DNA of 64,000 nt, from contig JAYMSP010000123.1 of assembly GCA_036897095.1 (NCBI GenBank), positions 1 to 64,000 of the forward strand, written 5' to 3'. This document shows positions 1 through 11,996 of the stretch, piece after piece (the first letter of the stretch is position 1; every line of letters starts with the position of its first letter). Position numbers and translations under genes: made by a program. A model generated the notes under the pieces. It searched no databases, was not told the DNA's origin, and worked only from the letters and a program-made list of their open reading frames with translations. This DNA comes from Plantago elongata. Lineage: Eukaryota > Streptophyta > Magnoliopsida > Lamiales > Plantaginaceae.

Positions 1-1044
1 ATCATTGACGCGGTCTCTGACTACGATCCAGTCTACTTCAGGGCTGGCCCAGATGCTACCGGTCGCCAAGCTCTCTTGAATTTGCAAAAGTGTACTGCGG
101 CGATGAGGATGCTTGCATATGGAGTAGCCGCGGATGCTGTTGATGAATATACAAGGTGTAGTAAAACTGCTGCTTTGATTGCATTGAACACGTTTTATGA
201 TTCTGTCCTTGCGGTTTTTTCACCAACATACATGCAAAGGGCCAACGAAGAAGACATCAATGAACTTCTCGCAATCAATGCCGGAAGAGGCTTTTCGGGA
301 ATGATTGGCTCGATTGATTGTATGCATTGGGAATGGAAGAACTGCCCGATGGCATGGAAAGGTAAATATTAAGGCAAAAATGGTAAGTTGGCGCTCGTTC
401 TAGAAGTTGTTGCTTCCCACGACACTTGGATTTGGCACTCTTTCTTCGGAATGTCAGGTAAATTAAATGATCTCACTGTTGTTGCACGTTCACCGGTGTT
501 TGATGATCTTCTCCTCCGGTGAACTTTGAAGTGAACGGTCATCACTACAACATGGCGTACTACCTAACTGATGAGATTTATCCAGCCTAGGCAACATTTG
601 TCAAAGTACATCAAAAATTCAGTTACTCACAAAGAGACCAAGTTTGCACAGAAGCAAGAGGCTGTTCGAAAAGATGTTGAGCGAGCGTTTGGCTGTCTGC
701 AAGCACCCTTCGTCATCATCCGCAGCCCATCGTTGGCCAAAACGAAAGCTCTTATGTCCAAGATTATAAATACATGTATATGCCTACATAACATGATCGT
801 TGACAATGAAAGACATACTTATCTCCGGGCTAAAACATACAAGAAGTATGTCAAAGAATTCAACAAAGACACCATCAACTCAGTGGAAGAAGACTTGTTC
901 ATCGATATTCGATTCACGAGATGCTCTTCAGCGATCAACTCTGTTCAAGGATACATGCAGACTAGGCGTGATATGCACATCACACTCACTCACCAATCAT
1001 TGCAGAAGGATTTGATCGAACACATCTGGAGGAGGACTACGTAA
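1..1044 (+). mobile_element. Decayed PIF/Harbinger transposase, cut by the window edge
   Basis: The frame is open from base 1 and reads like the plant PIF/Harbinger DDE nuclease family (Plant_tran): an LQKCTAAMRMLAYGVAADAV-type block at about 82-141, then GMIGSIDCMHWEWKNCP at about 298-348, DTWIWHSFFGMSG near 423-461, NMAYYLTDEIYP near 550-585, VRKDVERAFGCLQAPF at about 664-711 and ICLHNMIVDNER at about 778-813. It is not functional: a TAA follows the GKY at 370-372, a TGA lies near 519-521, the frame shifts into the third frame by about 525 and returns to the first by about 600-640. The N-terminal DNA-binding part lies left of the window. No terminal inverted repeat or TTA target duplication was found at the right end. 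As a plain DNA transposon relic it is well supported. Confidence 0.88.
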
Positions 1045-1546
1045 ATTATATTTTGATGTTATAGTACTTTCATTTCCTACTTTCAGTTCAATCTGTTTGT
1101 ATTCATATTCTATAATGTTTCATCTTATTGAGTAAAAAACTTATTTCGTGCCAATACAACTCGCTTTTTATTAGGAGTACAAACAAAAACATAAAAATAT
1201 AACCGTTATTTTATCTGTTTCATCAAAATATGATCGTTATTTTATCTGTTTAAAAAATATAGCCGTTATTCAATATTTGAAAATCGAAAAAAAAAACAAA
1301 AAACTGAGTCGATCGATTTCAAATCGATCGCCACGGTACAAAAGAGCTCCGCAACCGCACGCCACGACCGCTCCTACTGGTCACCACAGTGATCGATCTA
1401 ATTAAGGACACCTTTGTAATTGTACTGATCTACAATTGTACGTAATAAGTACTTATTCGGTGTGAGTGTGACACTGGAAGCTACAGGATCAAGGATATAG
1501 TAGGTGTATGAAATAGGGGAGATTTTATTTAATAAATACTCTCAAA
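1045..1546. other. Intergenic, 3' flank of Harbinger relic
   Basis: AT-rich sequence with no supportable gene. It may include the 3' non-coding part of the Harbinger element. A short imperfect palindrome, TCGATCGATTTCAAATCGATCG, sits near 1310-1331; I assign no function to it. Confidence 0.5.
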
Positions 1547-1781
1547 TACTCCCTACGTCCCGTTAAAAGTAAAATAATTTTCCGTATTGATCGTTCCACC
1601 AAAGTGAATAAATTTTCATTTATAAACATAAGTCCTACAATATAACTCATTTTAACCACACATTATTGAACCCACATATAATTTTCTATCTCAACTTCAT
1701 TCTTAACCACATACTACATAATTTTTTTTTAAAATTTAAAAACGAAATTGTTTCATTATTAAGGGGACGGAGGGAGTAGTA
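1547..1781 (-). mobile_element. Stowaway-like MITE, copy 1
   Basis: About 235 bp bounded by TA and by terminal inverted repeats: the left end reads TACTCCCTACGTCCCG and the right end, reverse complemented, TACTACTCCCTCCGTCCCC. The CTCCCTCCGTC end and TA target are typical of Tc1/mariner-derived Stowaway elements. There is no coding capacity. The interior is clearly related, in the opposite orientation, to the element at 1862-2093: a shared block reads TGTGGTTAAGAATGA when this copy is reverse complemented. Confidence 0.8.
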
Positions 1782-1861
1782 TTTTAGTTTCCCCTTGCAC
1801 TAAGTCTCTATCTTCTTCGGTTCCATTTAGTTAAATTTTATTCAGTTCAACTTTACTTAAT

Positions 1862-2093
1862 TACTCTATCCGTCTCATTTAAAATGAAACATATCTCAAA
1901 TGCACAGTTTTTAATAAAATATGTAATATGTGGTTAAGAATGAGTTTGAGATAAAAATGTACATGCGGGTCTAATAGTATATGGTAGAAAATGAGTTGTA
2001 TCGGGGGTTATTTTCATAAATGAAAAATTGTTTTATTTTGGTGAAACGTCAAAAACGAAAAATTATTTCACTTCTAATAAGACGGAGGGAGTA
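1862..2093 (+). mobile_element. Stowaway-like MITE, copy 2 (inverted relative to copy 1)
   Basis: About 232 bp with ends TACTCTATCCGTCTCATT and, reverse complemented, TACTCCCTCCGTCTTATT. The internal block TGTGGTTAAGAATGAGTTTG matches the reverse complement of the copy at 1547-1781, so both belong to one family. Only about 80 bp separate the two copies, which could fold into a large hairpin if transcribed. Confidence 0.8.
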
Positions 2094-2919
2094 TATTTAT
2101 ACTATTACAGTTCTATCTATTTCAGTCCAATCAAATTTAGAAAAATACAGTTGAAAAGATTCTAGAATAGAGTCTGATTGTCCCAAAACGTTAGTAATAC
2201 ATGAAGTAAAAAAAGTCCGTTTTACAAGATACAGTGATAGTACTCCAATAGATATCACAGTTTACCCTTGGCTGCCAGCATTACGTTGAAGTAGTTGTAA
2301 TTTGTAGTCTCATTGCCAGAATTTGTCCTGGATGTCAAGTTCTTGCATAAACACTCTTGCACAACACTGGTCCTGCTCCATACTACAATTCAGTGTACTG
2401 TGTACACTAGTACACCCGAGTGTATTTGTATAGTAGTCACATAAAGTCTATACTCCTGGTGCTCGGGACGTTAGTTGAATATGATGTCTTTGTAAGTTCT
2501 ATTGGATTTATAGAAGCTTTTGGTGGCCTGATCTTAGATGCTTGTTACCTCTTTCCGCAATACAACTGCTCTTAACTAGCAGTACTGTTGCTTATCTCTG
2601 AGATCTAGCAAATGTGTTAACTCAATATAGGGTTTAAGAGAGACAAATTAGATACCGAGATTTCATTTAAATACGACGATATAGCTCCAAAAAATGATGC
2701 TTTAGAATGTTACAAGTGTACGGATTCTTATGAGTATAAAAAAAATCATCAATCTTGTGCATTCTGCGCGTGCAATGGAAGAATTGTTGTTCTGAGTCTT
2801 CTCGGGCGCATACCACCTTTTTCGTGAAGATCTTCAGAACTGTGGCAAATTATTTTCCGACCTTCAGCCTTTCCAATCTTCAATTTGTTCGTATATATTC
2901 ATAACATATAATATGTTTG
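2094..2919. other. Intergenic, downstream of SCPL51-A
   Basis: No gene seen. The part next to 2920 should hold the 3' untranslated region of the minus-strand carboxypeptidase gene; no clear poly(A) signal could be fixed by eye. Confidence 0.5.
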
Positions 2920-5900
2920 TTATCTATGTGAAGCAGCAGGTGACTGCGTTACACTACTAATCATGTTCAATGCGACGCAGGGCTGATCAACAGGTACCTG
3001 GATGGACATTAACCAAAGAATGAAGTTTAAACACTTAATTGTTCTTATGTGATGACATTGACATTAATGACATATCCAAAAATCCAGGACGATCACACAT
3101 GACCGCAACTGTTAGGTGAAGCATTAAATAACTACATTGCACATGTTAAAGGGACAAACAGGAAGACTAGGTGCAGATCTTATATATAAATAAAAGTAGA
3201 TGATGAAATGGACAAAACAATAATTAGAAATCTGCATAGATTGGAAATTGGAATACTATATGTACTACTACAGCAAAGTTAGGCCTACACATTTACTAAT
3301 TACTCTAGTTTGTTTGCTAGATTTTATCATCTTGATAAATAGGAATAGTCATTTCATCAAGTTGCTAGAAGAGGACAGCGAAACCATGATCATATTTAAG
3401 AAATGGAGTATATATAAACAGAAAAAGAATACTTACAAAATGACCAGCACCAAGGATCCAGTAGAAGTGGAAGTTCTTGTATGACTTGGTGAATCCCTTT
3501 GTCATTTTATTTTTTCCGCAATATAGTGGTGTTCTCTCCATGTCCGAGAATGTTTTAAGCCCATCCCACCTGATAGATTAATGTACGCAATTGTATTAGA
3601 CCTTGTGGTCATAGATGTACGTCAAACACAACATTTATCCAGCTTGTGGCATGAAAACTTACTTGAGCTTTTCAACCCATGCTTCAGTTCCCTTTGTTGA
3701 GCAAATGACATCAAGCTACAATAAGCAACCAATTCCACTTTATTCAGTTTCTTGAACAAATATCTTGTTGTATGGTGCAACTAAAAAAGCATAAACAATT
3801 TCATACTTGTCCACTGTATACTGTCAAGTTGACACCTTGTGCTAGCAGTTGATCAACCTACAATGACAGAAAGCAGAATTTTCAATGAGTGGCTAGACAT
3901 CTTTTAGTTAATAAAAACTAAAAGAAAAACTCTAATTTTCCATGCCAGTTCACTTTAGGTTAGCAAATTTGTTTACCTCATCGATTCGTGAACTCATGAA
4001 ATCTCCCTCGAACGCAGTAAAAACCAGATCTGATTGTCCACCCCATCTGCAATGATAAATCTTAGTGATTACAAGGCTAATGTTCTTGAGATAATTTTTT
4101 CGTACAAGTCGAAGGAGAGTTAACTTACGTAACATTGTCAGGTATGATCTTAAGCTTCTTCCTGATCTCACCATTCATCAGGCTGTTAATATCACCGTCT
4201 CCACCTGGAGTAGACCTCAACGAATTTAAATATCGCGAGTAGCGTTTGAATGCAATTTTCTCCGACAACTCAGAGGCTGTCGTTGAGGATACAGGGTCCA
4301 TCCCTGAATCCAACATAAAGTTGTAGAAATCCTACACAATTCGATTCTAATTAATGCATATCCATGCTTGAAATTTTTTAAGCTCTAGAAGAACATGTTA
4401 AAAAAAACCGCATTTTACCACTGAATTGCTGCTGGTACTAATAAAATCTTCGAGAGCACTCCATGTTTCGGTAGCTTCAACGAGCTTCCCCGCCTGAATC
4501 TGTTGCCTAATCTGCCGCGCATAACTGTTTTCCCAAAATTTAATTCATTAGCCATTAACATTCTCTTAAAACTTACAGTAGCATGTAAGATCAGATGATG
4601 TAAAAAAATTTTAAACCTGTTTGATCTTTGCAGGCCATTTTTGTCTAGCCTGGAGACATCTTTCAACAAAGGACCCCATGAAAACTGCATAACATGTGAA
4701 ACTATGTAAGAATTAATGCACATTCTGTTAGCTGTCATTCATATCATATATAAAAAGAATCAAGAACATATTTTCATTTTTTTCTTGAAATAGTATCAAG
4801 AACAGATTGAAAATGCCTAGTTGTGCTATTAGAAAAAATATACCACAAAATCCTCTGGTGAAATCCATGTGTCTCCTAATGCAATTCCTGCACAATATCA
4901 AGAACAACTTTTCAGCCAATTCAAGATTTAAAAAAAAAATTATGAAAACAATTCAACAGTATGAGTATTAGTGTATTATTACCTCCAAGCTTGGTCTTGA
5001 GCTTTCTAGCCTTAATTGCTTCAAGAGCTGATAATCCAAGAGTAACAGCATATTTTCCTCCATAAGACTCAGCAACTATGTAAAGTGGACTCTTTTGCAA
5101 ATTCACTTTTCTGTTAAAAAGTTTTATAAGAAGTGTTGTCAAATCATTTCCAGCCTCAACATCAGTTTTCACCAACAAGCTTGGGTCCTCCACAAAACTG
5201 TACCCAGTTCCAACTGGATTATCCTGAACAGTGAAATCCAAATAAAAATCAATATGGGGTTTTGATAAATTGCATTATATCTCCCATGGTTTTTCGCAAT
5301 AGAAAACTGTTTGGCATACAACTAAAGGTATGTTAACGTCCGAATCCCATTTGCCATAGTTAAATTCCGGGTTGTCTTAAAAAACTTTGTTGAAAGTCCG
5401 TTATGAAAAACTATGTTAAAGTTGCATGCCAAACATCCCGAAGAATGTGATGCTCACCACGAACAAAAGATCAGCTTTTTGCAGCCATGTTGAGTTTCTT
5501 GGCTTCAAAAATGTGTCCAACGGCCCAACTTCTTCAAAATTCCCTATCCCAACTCCAGAAGCTCCCTGATCATAAGTCACAAATCACATTCAGAATCCAA
5601 ATTACTCCCTTTTTTTTTCTCTAATAAAAATACTAACTTAAAGCAATAAAATGAATAAAAAAAAGTAAAAATGGAATAGATACAGAGTAGCAGTACTGAC
5701 AGGTCCACCCTGTAGCCAGAGAATGATAGGCCATGGCCTCTTTGGATCTTCTGTTCTGTATGGGCTTTTGTAGTACCACCAAAACATGTGTGCTTCTGCA
5801 TAATTTGCACAGAAACTCATAAACAATTACACCAAAACAAGAATTTGCCTAATTCTTAACACACATTGATCAAGATACGACTCAATGTGACATGTTTACC

Positions 5901-6120
5901 TACAAACATCATATATTTAATTATACGTTAAAACAAATACGGAAGAGTTCGGGGATTAGCAAAGCTTACTAGGCCTGACTTGAACATAGCCCCAATCTTC
6001 TGATCCATCACTAAGTCTTGCAGCTTGAACCTCTAATGATGGTCCTCCACAATTGAAGATTGGAAGCAAGAAGAGCAAACAAGTGAGTAGAAGAGAAGAT
6101 ACAATACGGGATCTTTCCAT
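2920..6120 (-). CDS. SCPL51: Serine carboxypeptidase-like protein, SCPL51 type (array copy A)
   Basis: Thirteen coding exons, read right to left: 6120-5970, 5795-5701, 5565-5458, 5223-4983, 4887-4844, 4684-4617, 4524-4419, 4331-4129, 4046-3977, 3857-3807, 3715-3663, 3569-3437, 2997-2920. They sum to 1401 bp, an open frame for 466 residues, normal for the S10 family. A hydrophobic signal peptide (about residues 5-25) precedes the WGYVQVRPKAHMFWW block. The GGP-GAS oxyanion region is split by intron 2. The expected catalytic triad is present: Ser171 in AESYGG, Asp381 in LDVIC and His440 in GAGHFVPV. It resembles Arabidopsis SCPL51 more than the acyltransferase clade. A secreted or vacuolar hydrolase is likely; the substrate is unknown. 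It is the most diverged of the three tandem copies. Confidence 0.93.
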
Positions 6121-6217
6121 CTCCCACTAAAGGAACTAGAGAATGTGTGATGAAAGCAAAAGCAAGGTCTTCGTTTGTGTGATATTATAAGTGAGATAGA
6201 ACACAACTGGTCCTGAT

Positions 6218-6228
6218 TCTATATATGC
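6218..6228 (-). promoter_or_regulatory. Candidate TATA box of SCPL51-A
   Basis: On the minus strand this reads GCATATATAGA, about 100 bp upstream of the ATG at 6120. It is placed by sequence and distance only. Confidence 0.5.
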
Positions 6229-7240
6229 AAGCAAGTGACAGAAGAGGTAAAAGAAGGAAAGAAGATGATGGTGTATGATTGGATCTTGACCTTTTATAGT
6301 GCCAGTTATTCTCTTTGAAGAGTAAATCCCAAGAAACATGCATATTCAACTCACAAGGGAGATTATCTCTAAAAAGAGGAAAAAGAAACTGAGTGTTGAG
6401 ATATTTGTGATTTGATAACTTCTGTATATATCAATTTAATTTGTCATGAAATCATCGATTTAAGTCATAAAAAACGTTTCAATGTAATAACTATAATAAC
6501 GTGGGTTAGTAGTATTTTTGTGGTGACTTTTATGAGTTTATTTTGTATAGTCATATACATTTTCATTTGAGAAAGTGATTTTTGTGTAGCTTTATCTTTC
6601 AAAGTCGTGCACGTAATTGTAGATTTCAATGGTAGTTATTATTTCGTCGCTTTTACGGTATGGCCGGTATGTCTTACTATGTCAGATTTTTATAACTTTA
6701 TCTATCTTATCCAGTTTAAGCTATTGAGTATTGACGAATCAAAGTGGATGAATATAATTTATAATATATTAGTGATATACCATCAAAATTAAATGATAAG
6801 TTAGTTAGTTTTATAAAAGTGATTGATAAATAAATTTATAAACGAGTTGATTTGATAAATATGATATGTAAAAGATTATCAACTAGAAAATTATTTTTAA
6901 AATTTTATTATGAACTCAATTAGCTAATCATCCACCAACTATAAATTTACAATACAAAGTTATTATAAATATAAGCTATCGAGTTGATAAGTTAGATAAG
7001 TTTGTGTGAAACATAACCTAATTTTGATCTAATGAAGAAGATATGCAAAAATATATGAGTTATAAATACTTATTGCATATATACATGGGCGAAGCCGACA
7101 ATTTCAATTAGAGGGGAAATACAAAATTCTCCTTTTAACTAAATACGCCTTAAAAGAAATTATACATTTATTATTATAATTAGTATCAAATCCTAAGTTC
7201 CATACAATTTTTTGTAATTTGACTAATTTCTATACAATTT

Positions 7241-7342
7241 TGGAATTTTTAATATTATATAAATTAAATACTTGTCAACGTTCAGGTGCTCTGGAATTTT
7301 TAATATTATATAAATTAAATACTTGTCAACGTTCAGGTGCTC
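7241..7342. repeat. Perfect 51-bp tandem duplication
   Basis: Two identical head-to-tail units, 7241-7291 and 7292-7342. Each begins TGGAATTTTTAATATT and ends AACGTTCAGGTGCTC. The absence of differences suggests a recent duplication, or an assembly artefact. Confidence 0.95.
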
Positions 7343-8727
7343 GAACTTTTTAGTGTGAATTTTAGATTGAATTACCATAAACATTATGTATTTGACAAAT
7401 TAAAACTAACTTCCTAAACTAATATTTGATCATGAGTTTAGAGTTATTCTACAACTTTAAGAACTTTTCTTTATACGTCACACGACTCACCCCTTACAAT
7501 ATGCTGAAATTAAAAAATAAATAACTTAATTTTTAGACAATAAAGTCACAATAGAATTATTCTAATGAAAATCAATGTAAAAACAATACAATATCAATTT
7601 ATTTGGGTCATTAATAAAGTTTATAAATTTATGTGACTTGTTTTAAACTTTTTGAAAAGTTTAAAGGGGTTAAAAATAATTTTTTAGAGGAAATAAAATG
7701 TAATGCATTACATTTTGGGTAGGGGAAAGTGAGTGCGTTCAATTGCCCACCATCACCACATATTGACATCATATATGGCAGATGTATAGTAACTCGGCTG
7801 TTATCTCAAAGATTTTTACCCATTCATGATAATTTCTCAGTGTGATAGATGGTTGGCCAATTTACCACGTAATTATATTATATATTTATGGGTAAGACTA
7901 TGTCAATATTATTGGTAATTATTATTGCACATGCGTGTTTGGAATATATATCTAGCTAGCACGCACAATGGCAAATAAATGCGTGACTCGATACTAGTGT
8001 GAATCTTGGATTACCGTCTGTTTTATTCATCGACCACCTATTATATATTGTAGTATTAAGTTTAAATACTCTATAATGCAAGGTTCAAGTTCAACTTTTG
8101 TCATCGTTACATTAATTATGTAGGAAAATATATTGCTTGCCATGCATATATAATTGGTGATGAAATATATTATCACTTTAATTCTGTTATGAAAAAGACG
8201 TGCATTCAATGTTGATGTTTGACTACTTTAATTTTCATTTCAGTCCGTTCTTAAGTTGTTAATTTATTTAAATTGTGCTTTATTTAACTTAAAATAATTT
8301 TAATTTAGTTCAGTTTAAATATACTTAGTTCAATTCAGTCCAGTTTAGTTCGGTTCGGCTTAGTTATAATCTATATCTTATTTAATTCAGTTTAATTAAA
8401 TTAAATTCAATTTAAGTTTAATTCAATTCAATTAAGTTTAACAAATTTTAGCGGGAGAAAATATAATTATATTGGCTTATTCTCTTATAAGGTCTTGTTA
8501 GCTGGGGCCAATTCTCTTACGAGGTCCCGTAGTTTTGTCTAATAGTCATGGCCATGACCCATTGGTAGCCTGCATTTGAATTGAGGAAATTTAAATATTT
8601 TAATTGTGTTTTTTAGTTAAAAATAATATTAAAATTTAAAATTGAAATTAAATTTTATCCATTTAAATTCGTAACTAAACACTTTAATACCATTTGAACA
8701 AGAACTCCCAAATTATCAATTAGGATC

Positions 8728-8803
8728 AATTTGTGTGACAATTTTTTACATTTACACATAACATTAATTTGTGTGACAAATTTTACATGTACACATAATA
8801 TAA
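8728..8803. repeat. Degenerate tandem repeat, about 38-bp unit
   Basis: Two adjacent copies share AATTTGTGTGACA, then a T-rich run, then TTACACATAA or GTACACATAA. Several mismatches separate them, so it is older than the 51-bp duplication upstream. Confidence 0.7.
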
Positions 8804-9083
8804 ATCAGTATGAAATGAACAAAATTGCTTAATTATTTAAGCAGCGAGTGCTTAATGATGGTCAACTGGCCATATAAGTTACCCTGATTGGAATTTCGGT
8901 AAAAAAGAAATGAGAAACAATGAGAATAGATTAATGGCAAATTATAAACATTTTATTTATTTATCTAACAAGCAACAAAGAGGTTTGATTTTCAGCTGTA
9001 CATTTTGACACCTATGGCGACACTTTTCTTCATTTTTACCAATCTTTGCAATATAATCCGGCAGGCTAATTGTTGTTAACTTG

Positions 9084-11929
9084 TTATGAAGCAGTAGCAG
9101 GTGACTGCGTTATGTTACCGATCATGTCCAATGCTATACATGGCTGATCATAAGGTACCTGAACAAACATCACCCGGATTAACTCAACTTAACAAAATAT
9201 ATACGCACGCGGAAGAAGAACAAATCGATAGGCTGAAGATGAACTAAGAAGCATGAGAGAAATGCTAGCTAGCTTACAAAGTGACCAGCACCAAGAATCC
9301 AGTAGAAATTCAAGTTCTTGTATGACTTAACAAAACCCTTTGTCATTTCATCGTCCCCACAATAGAGCGGTTTTCTCTCCATGTTCAGGAACATTTTGAG
9401 TCCATCCCATCTGAAGATAGATGTAAATTTACCATTAATGAGGTAACAATTGATCTTTAGCATAAACTAACAAAAGAGGCAACTTCAAGTAATTTGATCT
9501 TACTTGAGCTTTTGAACCCATGCTTCAGCTCCTTGGGTTGAACAAATTACGTCAAGCTAAAGAACAATCAATTCGAAAATACAGCAGTTTATAACTTAGA
9601 ATTTGGTAACACATAGTTTTCTTCAATTTTGGTGCAATAGCTAAGAATAGGAAACAAATTTCTTACCTGACCATTGTATACTGTCACATTAACTCCCTGT
9701 GCTAACAATTGATCAACCTACATCAGAAATAATTAACAAGTGTCGCAATTTGCTTTCACCTTGCAACGCTAATTAGTTGTAGATTATAACTGTCACAGAA
9801 TATGTGTTAGTACCTCATTGATTCTTGCTCTCATGAGATCCCCCTTTAGTGATTGAAAAACGAGTTGTGATTGTCCACCCCATCTGTGCACAGTATTTAT
9901 ACAGTGGAAGCGTCAATTACTAACTAGTAGAAGTGTATAGTAAGTGAAAGGCACTTACTAAAAGAGAACTAAACCTACGTAACATTGTCAGGTATACGCA
10001 GCTGCTTCTTGATTACACCGTTCATGAGGGTATCAAGATCACCGAATTGGTTGGATTTCTGTAACGAATCCAAGTATCTGGAGTAGCGATTAAATGCATT
10101 CTGTCGCGATGGCTTGGAAGCTGTGAAGGCAACAGGATCCATTCTCATGTCAAGCATGAAGTTGTAGAAATCCTGCCAAAGATACGTTCTGATTAAAACA
10201 TTGCAAGAAATGACAGAATCGCGTGTAATAACATGTTACAAATAAGGTCATCTATAGGATCCTACCACTTCATTGCTGCTGGACATGACAAGTTCTTCAA
10301 GTGCACCCCATTCAGCAGCTGCCTTGAAAAAGTTTCCGTTCTTAATATCTTCTCTAATTGTCTCTGCTAAACTGTTTTCAGAAAATCGACCCATTATACC
10401 AAAAAGGAAAAAGTTAGCATTTGAAGTCGGACACAGAGAAAAAACTAGACCTGTTTGTTTTGAGCAAGCCATTTTGGTCAATCCTAGATACTTTTTTCAA
10501 TAAAGGACCCCATGAGAGCTGCGTCGCATAACAGATATGAACTTAATCATGAAAGAATGTACAATAACTACCAGAAGTTAATGATTGATGCTGGTTAAGT
10601 AATGTATAAAAACAAGCATACTACAAAATCTTCTGGTGAAATCCAACTGTCCCCTAATGCAATTCCTACAGATACAACGGAAACAGTTTAGTCGGTTATC
10701 GTCAAGGAAAGATTAACAAACTGATATTACTGTTAACCACCTCCAAGGTTGATCTTGAGTTTTCCAGCCTTGATTGCTTCCAAAGCTTTCAATCCAGTAG
10801 TCACGGCATATTTTCCTCCGTAAGACTCTGCGACTAGATAGAGATTGTTACTTTGAAGTTCTTGGTAGTAACTGAAAACTATTACCAACAATTTGGTAAG
10901 ATCAATTGCGGCCTCATCATCAGTTTTCACCGTTAACTCTGGATCCTCAACATAACTATATCCAGTTCCAACTGGATTATCCTACAAGCAGAGAAATAAA
11001 AACCGAAAACGTTCCAATGTAAGTATGTGGAATCCGGAGTACGTGATAGCATGTTAGAAACTAAGCTAACCACAAACATAAGATCAGCCTTTTGCAACCA
11101 AGTTGAGTGTCTTGGTTTCAAATTTATGTCCAATGGCCCAATCTCCTTGAAATTTCCATATCCGGTCCCAGAAGAACCCTACAAGGTTATACAGTGATAA
11201 TTAGTTGTAATATGATACACCATCCCACATGGTTATCATAGCATCATTCAAGATTCAATATGTAAATTGGCAAATTGTCTTCGTGAACAGGCCTCGTGAA
11301 CAAGTGTTCAAAAGCTGATTACATTTCATTTGCATTGCACCAAATGTTACTGGTCCATCAGAGATGTGTTAGGAGTTAGGACTTGAACAAGCCTACACAT
11401 GTGGGGCCGTTTTGTAATACGACGTATCAGGCATACATTTATGATTTATCCCAAAACATTATCAATCAGTACTAGAGAGTACTAGTTTCTAAATTCTAAC
11501 ACTAGTAACCTCACGGACATATCAGAACAAAAACTGAAAATCGGAAACAGAATTGAAGTATTATAGTACTGACCGGTCCGCCCTGTAGCCAAAGAACTGT
11601 AGGCCATGGCTTGCCTGAATCTTTAGTCCTGTTTGGACTTTTAAAATACCACCAAAACATATGTGCTTCTGCTCAGAAACAAAGATCAGAAAAGGGAAAT
11701 CAAACAAGTAAAAAGAATCAGAATCCATAAGTGTACAGTTCGATGACAAAAAACAGAGGATAGGTATTAGTAAAATGAAGCACTTACTAGGCCTGACTTC
11801 AACATAACCCCATGCTTGTGTCAAATCTTCTGAATATGAATGGTTAATCACTATTGCTGCATTACAGATACTAGGAACCACCACCAGAAGATAAACAAAC
11901 AGAGAAAATGTAATCTTGGACTTGTCCAT
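9084..11929 (-). CDS. SCPL51: Serine carboxypeptidase-like protein, SCPL51 type (array copy B)
   Basis: Thirteen coding exons: 11929-11788, 11668-11574, 11178-11071, 10981-10741, 10665-10622, 10518-10451, 10371-10266, 10172-9979, 9883-9814, 9717-9667, 9556-9504, 9410-9278, 9158-9084. They total 1380 bp, 459 residues, with no internal stop. The signal peptide is hydrophobic to the cleavage-like SICNAA (about residue 25). The expected triad is Ser168 (AESYGG), Asp375 (LDVIC) and His434 (GAGHF). Differences from the sisters: exon 8 is 9 bp shorter, intron 4 starts GTGGTT rather than the usual GTA/GTR form, and the motif after the catalytic His reads VPYDQP instead of VPVDQP. It is closer to copy C than to copy A. 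It is probably an active secretory-pathway S10 peptidase of unknown substrate. Confidence 0.92.
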
Positions 11930-11986
11930 TTTTCAAATTACAGAGAATGTTGGATGAGAAGTAATACTGTGTGTGTTGAAACTGAG

Positions 11987-11996
11987 CTTTATAGAG
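11987..11996 (-). promoter_or_regulatory. Candidate TATA box of SCPL51-B
   Basis: Minus-strand CTCTATAAAG, about 60 bp upstream of the ATG at 11929. The leader between it and the ATG shares ACAGAGAATGTTGG with copy C. Confidence 0.55.

Larger units (their letters stand above)
6229..9083. other. Intergenic between SCPL51-A and SCPL51-B
   Basis: About 2.9 kb of very AT-rich sequence without a supportable gene. It holds a perfect 51-bp tandem duplication (7241-7342), a stretch rich in TTCAGTT/TTAGTTCA words (about 8240-8450) related to the MITE family described at 33586, and a degenerate 38-bp direct repeat (about 8728-8803). Confidence 0.6.

Noticed and set aside
9084-11929. SCPL51-B as a pseudogene
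   Set aside because: All 13 exons join in phase into 459 residues with the expected triad; the odd donor and substitutions do not by themselves break it.
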